Source: CBDCGJ01 sp965238305 (GTDB lineage Bacteria > Pseudomonadota > Alphaproteobacteria > GCA-2731375). From it: a stretch of DNA of 64,000 nucleotides. Both the position numbers and the translations under genes were made by a program. Where the stretch lies: assembly GCA_965238305.1 (NCBI GenBank), contig CBDEHK010000001.1:1860001-1924000 (forward strand), read 5' to 3'. Shown one piece after another: positions 46,273 through 55,158 of this stretch. The notes beneath the pieces were generated by a model, which did not search any database, was not told the origin of the DNA, and saw only the letters and a program-made list of their open reading frames with translations. Positions within the stretch are counted from its first letter, which is position 1. Every line of letters starts with the position of its first letter.

Positions 46273-47154
46273 TTATGCCGCTCCCTCGCTCTCAAGTTCG
46301 CCCTGGCTCTTCAACCAACTTTCAGCACAGGCGCGCGCAAGGGTGCGAACGCGACCGATATAAGAGGCACGCTCGGTCACGCTGACGACGCCGCGGGCAT
46401 CCAACAAGTTGAACAAATGACTGGCCTTGATGCACTGATCATAGGCCGGCAGGGCTAGATCTGCGTCCACGAGCGATGCACAGGTGATCTCCGCATCATT
46501 GAAATGGCGAAACAATTTTTCCGTGTCATTGGCTTCGAAGTTGTAGGCGGAAAATTCCCGTTCAGCTTGACCGTAGACATCCCCGTAAGTGACACCGGCC
46601 CCGTTCCAGTCGAGATCGCGAAAATGGTCAACCCCTTGGACATACATCGCCAGGCGTTCCAACCCATAAGTCAACTCACCCGAAACCGGTCGACAATCGA
46701 ACCCGCAGACTTGCTGGAAATATGTAAATTGACTGACTTCCATGCCGTCACACCACACTTCCCAACCCAGACCCCAGGCCCCCAAGGTTGGGCTTTCCCA
46801 GTCGTCTTCGATAAAACGAATGTCGTGGTCCAGCGGGTCGAGACCAATCGCTACCAAGCTGCCGAGATAAAGCGCCTGCAAATCCGGTGGTGATGGCTTC
46901 AGGATCACTTGAAACTGGTAATAATGCTGCAAGCGGTTTGGATTTTCACCATATCGGCCGTCGGTTGGCCGCCGCGACGGTTGCACATAAGCAGCGTTCC
47001 AAGGTTTTGAGCCGAGGGCGCGCAAGGTCGTTGCCCAGTGGAAGGTGCCCGCACCAACTTCCATGTCATAGGGTTGTAAGATCACACAGCCCTTGGCTGC
47101 CCAATAATTTTGCAAGGTAAGGATCAGACCCTGGAAGGTCTTTGGATCCGGCAT
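46273..47154 (-). CDS. glyQ: Glycyl-tRNA synthetase alpha subunit
   Basis: A 293-residue catalytic subunit. Its class II synthetase motifs include GCVILQPYDMEVGAGTFHWA, then PWNAAYVQPSRRPTDGRYGE and YGLERLAMYVQGV. First gene of the glyQ-glyS-ppdK-acyl-CoA-synthetase run. The promoter should lie in the divergent 156-bp region shared with the small membrane-protein gene at 47311. Confidence 0.97.
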   Translation of the reverse strand: MPDPKTFQGLILTLQNYWAAKGCVILQPYDMEVGAGTFHWATTLRALGSKPWNAAYVQPSRRPTDGRYGENPNRLQHYYQFQVILKPSPPDLQALYLGSLVAIGLDPLDHDIRFIEDDWESPTLGAWGLGWEVWCDGMEVSQFTYFQQVCGFDCRPVSGELTYGLERLAMYVQGVDHFRDLDWNGAGVTYGDVYGQAEREFSAYNFEANDTEKLFRHFNDAEITCASLVDADLALPAYDQCIKASHLFNLLDARGVVSVTERASYIGRVRTLARACAESWLKSQGELESEGAA

Positions 47155-47310
47155 TTCAGGCTCTTTTCATCAATGAATCAAGGCGAATTGTGCAGCGCAA
47201 CATAGCCGCGCCAACCCCTTGGGGTCAAGGTATTGCACCGTGCTTGACGCAGATAGTTTCCTATCTCATTGTGCGACGGTAATAATGCTGAAAGAGGGGC
47301 ATACGCGATC

Positions 47311-47559
47311 ATGTCCGGATTCAATAAAGTTGCGATTTACAGCTGCCTCTTGTCGGGTTTTGGAGTGCTGCTGTTCATCTATGCGTATTATTTTATGTCG
47401 ACACCTAGCGGCGCCAGCGGCGGCGGCTTGGCTGGTCTTGGCGCCGGTCTAACGGTGCTGCTCGCGATGGTGATTATCGGCCTTGGCATGGCGGTCGCTT
47501 TAGTTTCGTTTGTAATCGGATCGGTCAAGGCAAAATCGCCAACCGATCAAGCCGACTAG
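47311..47559 (+). CDS. Small two-helix membrane protein of unknown function
   Basis: An 82-residue protein with two hydrophobic segments (about 8-30 and 42-72) separated by a Gly/Ser-rich loop (SGASGGGLAGLGAG). The start MSGFNKVAIY at 47311 was preferred over an in-frame ATG 14 codons upstream because it begins the first helix. Its end overlaps the convergent zinc-ribbon gene by 4 bp. Function unknown. Confidence 0.6.
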   Translation: MSGFNKVAIYSCLLSGFGVLLFIYAYYFMSTPSGASGGGLAGLGAGLTVLLAMVIIGLGMAVALVSFVIGSVKAKSPTDQAD

Positions 47560-47765
47560 ACATAGGGGCAGTCGCCGCGCAAACATTGGTGATTACTGAC
47601 GTCGACATATTTTTGGCAGGTGTCGCATTTTGTCAAATCCAAGGCGTCGGGACGGTCGTTGGATACTTTGCGTCGACGATTGCGGAATTGGTTCAGCAAC
47701 CGATAGCCAAAAATCACCGTAATGATAACAATGATGGTTAGGGCGATTTTTGACGGACTTAACAT
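47556..47765 (-). CDS. Membrane-anchored small zinc-ribbon protein
   Basis: A 69-residue protein with one N-terminal membrane helix (residues about 7-22) and a C-terminal domain with four Cys spaced CxxC (Cys47, Cys50) and Cx4C (Cys61, Cys66), expected to bind zinc. It lies 12 bp behind the S49 peptidase gene on the same strand and is probably co-transcribed with it. The molecular role is unknown. Confidence 0.7.
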   Translation of the reverse strand: MLSPSKIALTIIVIITVIFGYRLLNQFRNRRRKVSNDRPDALDLTKCDTCQKYVDVSNHQCLRGDCPYV

Positions 47766-47777
47766 TGGCTATCTCCG

Positions 47778-48638
47778 TTAAAGACCGTAGCGTTTCCATA
47801 AGGTCCGAGCATTCAAGGCGTTGATCATCTGATCACCGGCGTCTGCGAGTATACGCGAATCCATGCCAAAACTTAGCCGCCGTTGCAACCGGCCTTTTTT
47901 GACTTCGATTTCCCGGATTTTAACCTTGTCACCAAATTTTTCCCGCAAAATTTGCCGTGCATCGCCAAAATCATCTATGAGACCACGTTCTTTCGCTTCT
48001 GGTGCGGTCCAGAAATCGCCAGAAAACAGCTCTTCTTCTTCTCCGGTCAGCCGATCACCCCGACGGTTTTGCACATGCTTTTTGAACGACTGATGTATCT
48101 GCGCCTGCAATTCTTTTAGACGGACTATGTCATCTTCATTTTCCGGGCTGAACGGATCGAGGAAGGATTTACGTTTTCCAGCCGTGTGAATGCGCCGTTC
48201 AACGCCAACTTTCGCTATCAATTCTTCAAAACCAAAGCTGGCAGAAATAACGCCGATTGAACCGATAATGCTATTTTCGTTGGCATAAATTTGCTCTCCG
48301 GCACAAGCGATCCAATAGCCGCCCGAGGCCGCGACATCTTCGCAAAATGCGTAAACCGGAATTTCTTTCTCTTCCGCTAGCGCACGGATGCGGTCGTGCA
48401 GAAGGGCCGATTGAACCGGCGATCCGCCTGGAGAATTTATGAACAAAGCGATCGCTTTCAAACGGCTGAGTTCAAAGGCAGCTTCGATCACATCCTCCAG
48501 CTGGGCCAGGTTCAGGGCTTGTCGGGCAGGTCCACTTTGGGCCGCGATCACGCCCGATAGGCGAATGGCACCGACCACAGGGGGGCGGCTTTTAAACCGG
48601 CGAAAAATTTCTTTTGGGCGAAAATCCTTGATTTTCAT
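47778..48638 (-). CDS. Signal peptide peptidase SppA/SohB-type serine protease (S49)
   Basis: A 286-residue S49 peptidase. The nucleophile Ser lies in the segment EDVAASGGYWIACAG, and the region YANENSIIGSIGVI is characteristic. It cleaves leftover signal peptides or membrane-protein fragments. No N-terminal membrane helix is evident, so it may be peripheral or anchored through its zinc-ribbon partner. The catalytic Lys is assigned by family only. Confidence 0.88.
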   Translation of the reverse strand: MKIKDFRPKEIFRRFKSRPPVVGAIRLSGVIAAQSGPARQALNLAQLEDVIEAAFELSRLKAIALFINSPGGSPVQSALLHDRIRALAEEKEIPVYAFCEDVAASGGYWIACAGEQIYANENSIIGSIGVISASFGFEELIAKVGVERRIHTAGKRKSFLDPFSPENEDDIVRLKELQAQIHQSFKKHVQNRRGDRLTGEEEELFSGDFWTAPEAKERGLIDDFGDARQILREKFGDKVKIREIEVKKGRLQRRLSFGMDSRILADAGDQMINALNARTLWKRYGL

Positions 48639-48780
48639 AGGCTTGTATAATCCTTTTGTTATCTCCTGAAAGAGATAGCTAAAATCTTACAGAAATCTAG
48701 GTTTTTTTTAACAATTCCACTGAATAATGGCTAAGCGTGAAAACGCACGTAATGTGTAAGCTTTCAATTATTGAGTGTAG

Positions 48781-49293
48781 ATGCGTAAAACTGTAAAAAA
48801 ATTAGTGGAAAATCGCCGGCAAGCGTTGAGTAATGCCGGCGATTCTCGTTTTAGCGAAAATGAGTTGCTCCAATGGTGCCGCCTATTGGGAGACGTCGAT
48901 TTCGACGTGGTCGAAAGATTTGTAGTTGAGCTGCAATATATGGTTGATCGGCTCGGTGCCTTGAATGAGCGGATATGTTTACTTCAACTCGATTTTCCGG
49001 GTCCGTTCAAACTCGACAAAATCAAGGCCTTCGCGGCGTCAGCCTACCAGGTTTTCGAAATCAGCAAACAACGATTTATCCTGTTATATGTGGGGCCAAT
49101 GCGGGCCCCGGACATTGCCAAAACAGTAGTGAATAAAGTGCAGGAAACGCTGGATCAGCGCAATCCTAGAAACCATCACAATCAACTGAACATTCGTATT
49201 TGTGAAGTTTTTAGCCATAATATCGTCGAGCCGATCGCGGTATTATCGGAACTTGCCAGTTGCCCAATACACAAGATTGAAGAATTCAACTGA
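48781..49293 (+). CDS. Protein of unknown function, 170 residues
   Basis: I do not recognise this mostly helical, soluble protein. No signal peptide or membrane segment is seen. It has scattered Cys (CRLL, ERICLLQ, ICEVF, SCPIH) with no zinc pattern. The start codon is the only in-frame one in the region, and the frame is open over 171 codons. It is divergent from the S49 peptidase gene by about 140 bp and precedes the CaiB/BaiF gene by about 110 bp. Confidence 0.55.
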   Translation: MRKTVKKLVENRRQALSNAGDSRFSENELLQWCRLLGDVDFDVVERFVVELQYMVDRLGALNERICLLQLDFPGPFKLDKIKAFAASAYQVFEISKQRFILLYVGPMRAPDIAKTVVNKVQETLDQRNPRNHHNQLNIRICEVFSHNIVEPIAVLSELASCPIHKIEEFN

Positions 49294-49404
49294 AATTTCC
49301 GATCTGAAATTTAATCTCATTGCTGCTGTTTGACCTCTGCCGCAAACGGGCTATTGTCGCGCGCAGATGTTTTGAAATCGATCAAGCGGGATGAGGACAT
49401 ATCA

Positions 49405-50553
49405 ATGGGACCACTTGCAGGTGTTAAAGTAATTGAGATTGCCGGTATTGGACCGGGACCTTTTTGTTCGATGTTGTTGGCGGATATGGGTGCGGATGTC
49501 CTTCGGGTCGACCGCCTGCAAGCCTCCGGTTTAGGGATTTCAACAAAAACAAAATACGGTTTATTGAACAGAAATCGCCGCTCGATTGCGCTTGACTTGA
49601 AAAATCCCGAAGGCGTCGCGTCAGTATTGCGGCTGGTCGAAACGGCCGATATCTTGCTCGAGGGGTTTCGCCCCGGTGTCGCCGAACGCCTTGGTATCGG
49701 TCCGGAAGAGTGTAAAGCCCACAACAACAAACTGGTCTATGGCCGCATGACCGGTTGGGGTCAGGACGGTCCGATTGCTCATAGTGCGGGTCACGATATC
49801 AACTATATTTCGCTTTCCGGTGCGCTGCATGCGATCGGCGAAGAAGGGGGCGCGCCAGTGCCGCCATTGAATCTGGTCGGTGATTTTGGTGGTGGTGCGA
49901 TGTTCCTGGGTGTTGGGGTCTTGGCAGCCTATATCGAAGCGCAAAAGTCTGGTGAGGGCCAAGTGGTCGATGTCTCCATGGTCGAAGGCTCGGCTTATTT
50001 GGCGACCTCGATGATGGGGATGTTGCAGGCTGGTGCCTGGAAAGAAGAACGCGGCATCAATATCCTGGATGGCGGCGCGCATTTTTATGGCACCTACGAG
50101 ACCAAGGACGGCAAACATGTCTCCATCGGCTCGATCGAACCAAAATTCTATGATGACCTGTTAAAAGCGACGGGCCTTGATGGGGAAGAACTACCGGCGC
50201 AAATGGATAAAGCCGGTTGGGCCGGGATGAAATCCAAGCTTGCCGCCGTGTTCAAAACCAAGACCCGGGATGAGTGGGACGATATCATGCTTGGCAGCGA
50301 TATTTGTTATGCCCCGATCCTGAGCTTCTCGGAAGCCGCGGCCTTTCCGCATAATGTTGCCCGGGAAAGTTTTGTCACTGTCGACGGGGTTTTCCAACCG
50401 GCCCCGGCGCCAAAATTCTCCCGCACCAAGACGGCGGTTAATATGGGCCCGCCGGAACAGGGCGCGAACACCACGGAAGCCTTATCGGATTGGGGTTTCA
50501 CGGCTGACGATATCGCCGGCTTGAAAGACAACGGCGCGATCGGCGGCACTTAG
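49405..50553 (+). CDS. CaiB/BaiF-family CoA transferase (alpha-methylacyl-CoA racemase-like)
   Basis: A 382-residue class III CoA transferase or racemase. The start MGPLAGVKVIEIAGIGPGPF at 49405 has gagga 9 bases ahead and matches the family N-terminus, so the longer open frame is not used. The CoA-binding region reads RVDRLQAS and RNRRSIALDLKNPEG, and the catalytic Asp in AHSAGHDINYISLSGAL is as in AMACR. It is more like alpha-methylacyl-CoA racemase than formyl-CoA transferase. Likely roles are branched fatty-acid or bile-acid side-chain breakdown. Confidence 0.88.
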   Translation: MGPLAGVKVIEIAGIGPGPFCSMLLADMGADVLRVDRLQASGLGISTKTKYGLLNRNRRSIALDLKNPEGVASVLRLVETADILLEGFRPGVAERLGIGPEECKAHNNKLVYGRMTGWGQDGPIAHSAGHDINYISLSGALHAIGEEGGAPVPPLNLVGDFGGGAMFLGVGVLAAYIEAQKSGEGQVVDVSMVEGSAYLATSMMGMLQAGAWKEERGINILDGGAHFYGTYETKDGKHVSIGSIEPKFYDDLLKATGLDGEELPAQMDKAGWAGMKSKLAAVFKTKTRDEWDDIMLGSDICYAPILSFSEAAAFPHNVARESFVTVDGVFQPAPAPKFSRTKTAVNMGPPEQGANTTEALSDWGFTADDIAGLKDNGAIGGT

Positions 50554-50562
50554 GAAGCAATC

Positions 50563-51030
50563 TCAAAGTTTGGCGCGAATACCGGGCCAATTTTGGTTTG
50601 CTTTGTCGATATTGCCGGGAACATCCGCCGACCAAGTGTTTTGCACGCCTTTGGAATAGTTCAGATAAAGCTTTTGATCGACAATTTTCCAGGCCGCAGG
50701 ATCAATGCTGGCGGTGTAGCCCTGACTGACGGCCCAGGCACAATAGCCGCCATATTGCGGCGCGTATTTTTCCGGCATGGCGGCGAATTTGTTGCGGTTT
50801 TCGGCGCTGGCGAAGCGCCAAACCGAATTCATCCATTCATGCTCAAACTTCTTCGAACCTTCAACCGGCTTGGCGTCGGTGAAATAAGCCACCGGATCGT
50901 AGCCATCGATCGCTACATTGCCGATAAAAGAGCTATTGATTTTGCTGCCGGCCCAAGCTGGCATCACGGAAACCGCCCCAAACACGAGGATGATTATGGC
51001 AGCAAATTGATGTCTCATCAGATTTGTCAT
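50563..51030 (-). CDS. Exported YHS-domain protein
   Basis: A 155-residue protein with a signal peptide (hydrophobic AAIIILVFGAVSV, cleavage near AWAGS). The YHS core is seen as GYDPVAYFTDAKPVEGSKK, then PEKYAPQYGGYCAWAVSQG. YHS domains are often metal-associated, but the Cys here is single. ATG 51030 was chosen because AAGGA lies 10 bases ahead; another in-frame ATG is at 51048. It is convergent with the CaiB/BaiF gene (10-bp gap). Confidence 0.85.
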   Translation of the reverse strand: MTNLMRHQFAAIIILVFGAVSVMPAWAGSKINSSFIGNVAIDGYDPVAYFTDAKPVEGSKKFEHEWMNSVWRFASAENRNKFAAMPEKYAPQYGGYCAWAVSQGYTASIDPAAWKIVDQKLYLNYSKGVQNTWSADVPGNIDKANQNWPGIRAKL

Positions 51031-51119
51031 GATCGTCGTATCCTTCATCTGCTTCTGTCCGTTATTTTGGACAGGGCGCCGTCAAATGCAATTCACAACT
51101 AGCTGATCAATTCGCCGGA

Positions 51120-52349
51120 TTAGTCCCCGGCCGCGGCGTCCTTGGCGGCCATTTGGGCTTTTAGTTGTTCCGGCGTCAAGCGCACGATATCCTCATTCTG
51201 GTGGCTATAAAGATCGAAACTCTCGGTATCCAATTCTTCCAACTCGATCTCGCCGGCCAGAACTTTCGCTTTCCAGGCGTCAAGTTCACCCTGACCGGCG
51301 TGGAATTCCGGCATGACTTCTTCGGCGAACAATTTCAAGCTATCGCAAATATCCTTGTGGCTGGTTTTGCCAGCTTGATTGAGCAGGATGACCTGATCGA
51401 TATGGGCGGCTTGGAAGGCGCGTAACTTCTTGCGGATGGTTTCGGGAGAGCCGATGAGACCGCTTTTCAAGGCATCTTGCGCTTTGTCGGTCTGCCGCCA
51501 GTCTTGGTAGGCTTCCCATAGATTGCCCTTACCGGGCGCGTCCACACCCATGCGACCGTAGTAACTCAAGGCGAAAATGAAAAACGTCCAGCCGGCGGCT
51601 TTTTCGATCGCTTCTTCATCGGTCTCCGCGCACATGAAACCATTTGCGATGGCAATATTCGGGTTCAAGGGATAATCGCTCAGGCGGGCAGGATGTTTTA
51701 ACATCATATTGTAATAACGATGGACCCAGGCCTGTGCCGCTTCCGGTGAGATAAAAGAAAATCCGAGGGCGCCCATGCCCCAGCGCCCAGCGTCTGCGAT
51801 CGTGCGAATGTTTGAACACGCCACCCAGAGCGGTGGATGCGGTTTTTGCACCGGTTTCGGGATCACGTTACGGGCCGGGAAATCGTAATAGTCGCCATGA
51901 AATTCCCAGTCGATCTTGGTGAACATCGGAATGGTGGCTTTAACCGCTTCTTCCCAGCGGTCACGCTTGTCGCGGACGCGGATATTGAACGGATGCAATT
52001 CCGCCGGTCCGGCCCCTTCGCCCATACCAAACTCGACACGGCCATTGGAGAGGATATCGAGGGTGGAAATTCTTTCCGCCACCCGATGGGGGTCGTTCGT
52101 TGTCAACTGAATGATGCCATGACCCAGGCGGATATTCTTCGTCCGCTGGCTGGCCGCACCCAAGAATACTTCCGGGGCTGAACAATGGGAATATTCTTCC
52201 AGGAAATGATGTTCGACACACCAGGCGTAATCGAAATTCAACTGATCCGCCAACTCAATTTGACCAAGGGTGTCGTGCAACAATTGCTGTTCGCTGGTTG
52301 TCTGCCAGGGCCGCGGCAATTGATGCTCATAGAATATTCCAAATTTCAT
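51120..52349 (-). CDS. LLM-class flavin-dependent oxidoreductase
   Basis: A 409-residue luciferase-like monooxygenase. It begins MKFGIFYEHQLPRPW, and has the core AWCVEHHFLEEYSHCSAPEV and NGRVEFGMGEGAGPAELHPF. These enzymes use reduced FMN and O2 on diverse substrates (aldehydes, alkanesulfonates, xenobiotics). The substrate is unknown. The next gene upstream on its strand is the HIBADH-like dehydrogenase, 26 bp away, so they may act in one pathway. Confidence 0.9.
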   Translation of the reverse strand: MKFGIFYEHQLPRPWQTTSEQQLLHDTLGQIELADQLNFDYAWCVEHHFLEEYSHCSAPEVFLGAASQRTKNIRLGHGIIQLTTNDPHRVAERISTLDILSNGRVEFGMGEGAGPAELHPFNIRVRDKRDRWEEAVKATIPMFTKIDWEFHGDYYDFPARNVIPKPVQKPHPPLWVACSNIRTIADAGRWGMGALGFSFISPEAAQAWVHRYYNMMLKHPARLSDYPLNPNIAIANGFMCAETDEEAIEKAAGWTFFIFALSYYGRMGVDAPGKGNLWEAYQDWRQTDKAQDALKSGLIGSPETIRKKLRAFQAAHIDQVILLNQAGKTSHKDICDSLKLFAEEVMPEFHAGQGELDAWKAKVLAGEIELEELDTESFDLYSHQNEDIVRLTPEQLKAQMAAKDAAAGD

Positions 52350-52375
52350 TGTTTCGTCTCTCCTTGGATATTTGT

Positions 52376-53197
52376 CTAGCGATCGGGTCGCATTGAAAAC
52401 AGGCCATTAATGATCGCGGCCGGCAAACCGGTATCCGGATTGCCCTGAACCGCATCTATTGCGCTTTCCACATCTTTCTTGATGATGCCGATAGTATTGT
52501 CAGTGTCATACCCATCATGGGCAAATTCCAGCTTTTCAAAATTGCTGCCAAACCAAGTTTGCCCGGAACTGTCGTGCATCAAGGCCAATAAACGCGTACG
52601 ATCGATATCCAATTGATCCGCCCAGGCCAGAACTTGGCGAACCGCGACAACGGATGACGCAGCAGCAAAATTATTCAGCACCTTGGCGGTCATCCCGGCG
52701 GTGAAATCGCCCATCCGGTGAATGTCTTTGCCCATGACCGAAAATAACGGTTGCAAGGCATCAAGGGTCGCATCGTTTCCCCCGAGCATGAAAGAAAGAC
52801 GCGCTTCCTCGGCTGCAATGGCCCCGCCGGACATCGGCGCATCGACCAGTGCGATATTATTCGGTACGCGCTCCTGCAGTCTTTGCAAATAGCGCGGCGA
52901 GAGGGTGGAGCTGACAATCAAAGTCTCTATTGCATGGCGGCCAGTAGTTAGTGCCTGTTCGTCAAATAGCAAATCGTCGGTTTGATGATGGTCACGCACG
53001 ACCGTGATTACAATATTGCAGGCGGCAGCAAACGCCGCCGGATCCGTGATCATGCGCGGGGCAAAGTCACCGAACTCGCTGACGCTCCGTATATCGAAAC
53101 CATAGGTTTCCACTCCAGCATTGAAGAGCGCTTGCGCCATCGGCAGTCCCATCCGCCCACAGCCGGCGATGCCCACAGTTTTTTCAAATCGGCTCAA
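52376..53197 (-). CDS. NAD(P)-dependent 3-hydroxyisobutyrate dehydrogenase-like protein
   Basis: A 273-residue beta-hydroxyacid dehydrogenase. The Rossmann motif GIAGCGRMGLPMAQALFNAG is at the start, the substrate loop reads DAPMSGGAIAAEEARLSFML, and the catalytic Lys is in GMTAKVLNNF. The family acts on 3-hydroxyisobutyrate, tartronate semialdehyde or similar short acids. It is slightly shorter than typical members. It probably forms a unit with the LLM gene. Confidence 0.87.
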   Translation of the reverse strand: MSRFEKTVGIAGCGRMGLPMAQALFNAGVETYGFDIRSVSEFGDFAPRMITDPAAFAAACNIVITVVRDHHQTDDLLFDEQALTTGRHAIETLIVSSTLSPRYLQRLQERVPNNIALVDAPMSGGAIAAEEARLSFMLGGNDATLDALQPLFSVMGKDIHRMGDFTAGMTAKVLNNFAAASSVVAVRQVLAWADQLDIDRTRLLALMHDSSGQTWFGSNFEKLEFAHDGYDTDNTIGIIKKDVESAIDAVQGNPDTGLPAAIINGLFSMRPDR

Positions 53198-53223
53198 TCT
53201 TAAGGTCCTATGGTTGGTGTGCG

Positions 53224-53844
53224 TCAGGCAATGACATTCACCTGATGGTCGCCGTAAGGGCGCAGATCATTGGCCAATATAGCGAATAATATATGGTCTC
53301 GCCATTCGCCATTGATCCGCAGGTAACGGCGGGCATGACCTTCCTCTTGGAAGCCGGTGGCGCGTAACACGGCTTTTGAAGGCTGGTTATTGGGGACGCA
53401 GGCGGCCTCCAACCGGTGCAAGCGTAAATCTTCGAAAACAAATTCGATCACCGTGTGGACGGCTTCTTTCATATAGCCTTTGCCAGCGACGCTTTCGCCC
53501 ATCCAATAGCCCAAGGTACCGGTCTGGGTAACACCGCGGCGAATATTGGTCAGGGTCGCGCCGCCCAGCAAACTGTCACTTTCGCGATTGAAAACAAAAA
53601 ACGCCAAACCGGTGCCGTCGCGTTGGTCCTTGCTATAACGCCGTAAACGTCGGCGATAGGCGGCGCGGCTCAATTCGTCGGCGGACCACGTTGGCTCCCA
53701 TGGCGTCAAGTGAGCCCGGCTCGCCGTGCGCACGCGGGCCCAGGCGGACCAGTCTGTAGGCCGCGGTGGGCGCAAAAAGATGCGCTTCCCATAAATCATG
53801 GGATCGCTACCGGACCAGGGCGGTTTTCTCAAAAACGACGACAT
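53224..53844 (-). CDS. GNAT N-acetyltransferase (RimJ/RimL type)
   Basis: A 206-residue acetyltransferase with the RimJ-type core: RIFLRPPRPTDWSAWARVR, GTLGYWMGESVAGKGYMKEA (acetyl-CoA-binding loop) and RLEAACVPNNQPSKAVLRAT. The family acetylates N-termini of ribosomal or other proteins. It follows the M16 peptidase and thrC genes in a conserved alphaproteobacterial order. An alternative start is MIYGK at 53799. Confidence 0.88.
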   Translation of the reverse strand: MSSFLRKPPWSGSDPMIYGKRIFLRPPRPTDWSAWARVRTASRAHLTPWEPTWSADELSRAAYRRRLRRYSKDQRDGTGLAFFVFNRESDSLLGGATLTNIRRGVTQTGTLGYWMGESVAGKGYMKEAVHTVIEFVFEDLRLHRLEAACVPNNQPSKAVLRATGFQEEGHARRYLRINGEWRDHILFAILANDLRPYGDHQVNVIA

Positions 53845-53885
53845 CGCCTAGCTCATCGTGCCTAAATTGCCGGCAAATTTACCGG

Positions 53886-55157
53886 CTAGCCGAATTTTGC
53901 CGCGATCTGGTCGTAACTGGCAAGTCCATTTAACGGACCGACGGCGGCAATTGTTGGATTTCCGGCCTTAGCAATGCGTGAAACCACCCGTTTTACCGCC
54001 GTTACGTCAACAGCATCGACCAGTTCGACAATTTCCTGGCTGGCGATGGGGCGGCCATAAATCATCATTTGCCGGGCGATTTGTTCGCTGCGCGATCCTG
54101 GTGTTTCAAGCGACATGAGCAATCCGGCTTTCAATTGAGTGCGGGCGCGGGCGACTTCGGCTTCACTTAATTCGTCGCTAAGGCCGGTGAAAACATCGCA
54201 CATCACCGGTACCAGCTCCGCGACCTGGTCTTCTCCCGTGCCAGCGTAAAATCCAAACATACCGCCATCCAAGAACGAAGCGGAAAAGGAAAAGATGGAA
54301 TAACAAAGGCCGCGTTTTTCTCGCACTTCCTGGAATAGGCGAGACGACATACCGCCGCCCAATATAGTTGACATGACCTGGCAGGCGTAAAAGTCGTCAT
54401 CGTCAAAGGCGATGCCCGGCAGGCCCAGGGCAAAATGGACCTGCTCCAAATCCCGCTGATCGCGTTTCTCCCCACCGACATAGTTGGCGGCCTGATAGCC
54501 GGGCGCTTTCCCGGTGCCGAGGGTATTAAATTGTGCATTCGCCAAGGCCACCAGAACGTCATGATCAACCGCCCCGGCAGCGCAAAGAACCAGTTTGGGC
54601 GCTTGATAATGTTCCGACATGAAATTCGCCAAAGTCGTGCGTTTCATGTTGCTCACCCGTTCAACCGATCCCAAAATAGATCGGCCAATCGGCTGGTTCG
54701 GATAAGCGGCATCTTGCAGGTGATCGAAAATGATGTCATCCGGAGTATCTTCGGACTGGCCAATTTCCTGAACAATGACCGATCGTTCGCGGTCCAATTC
54801 GTTCTCTTCAAAAGTCGAATGCTGCAGGATGTCGGCCAATATGTCGACTGCCAGGGGCACGTCTTCTTTCAAGACGCGGATGAAATAGGCGGTTTGTTCG
54901 CGGCTGGTATAGGCATTCATATGGCCGCCGACGGCTTCGATTTCTTCCGCGATGTCGAAGGCGTTCCGCCGTTTAGTGCCTTTGAAAGCCATATGTTCAA
55001 GCATATGGGCTATACCGTTAACGTCCTCTGTTTCATAACGTGCGCCAGCATCGACCCAAACGCCAATAGCGACGGATTCTAAGCGCGGCATATGTTCACT
55101 GACGACCCGCAGGCCATTGGTTAACGTGGTAACTTCGTCGCCGGAAGGATGGTTCAT
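53886..55157 (-). CDS. M16-family zinc peptidase (processing-peptidase-like)
   Basis: A 423-residue M16B peptidase similar to the beta subunit of mitochondrial processing peptidase. The inverted zinc motif HxxEH is HMLEHMAFKGT, with the third ligand Glu in the region after NELDRERSVIVQEI. There are two homologous halves. It starts one base after thrC and is probably translationally coupled. It degrades or processes peptides in the cytoplasm or periplasm; no signal peptide is seen. Confidence 0.92.
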   Translation of the reverse strand: MNHPSGDEVTTLTNGLRVVSEHMPRLESVAIGVWVDAGARYETEDVNGIAHMLEHMAFKGTKRRNAFDIAEEIEAVGGHMNAYTSREQTAYFIRVLKEDVPLAVDILADILQHSTFEENELDRERSVIVQEIGQSEDTPDDIIFDHLQDAAYPNQPIGRSILGSVERVSNMKRTTLANFMSEHYQAPKLVLCAAGAVDHDVLVALANAQFNTLGTGKAPGYQAANYVGGEKRDQRDLEQVHFALGLPGIAFDDDDFYACQVMSTILGGGMSSRLFQEVREKRGLCYSIFSFSASFLDGGMFGFYAGTGEDQVAELVPVMCDVFTGLSDELSEAEVARARTQLKAGLLMSLETPGSRSEQIARQMMIYGRPIASQEIVELVDAVDVTAVKRVVSRIAKAGNPTIAAVGPLNGLASYDQIAAKFG

Positions 55158-55158
55158 G

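Noticed and set aside
54435..55082. A 215-codon open frame opposite the M16 peptidase
   Set aside because: It is antisense to a gene with an intact zinc motif.
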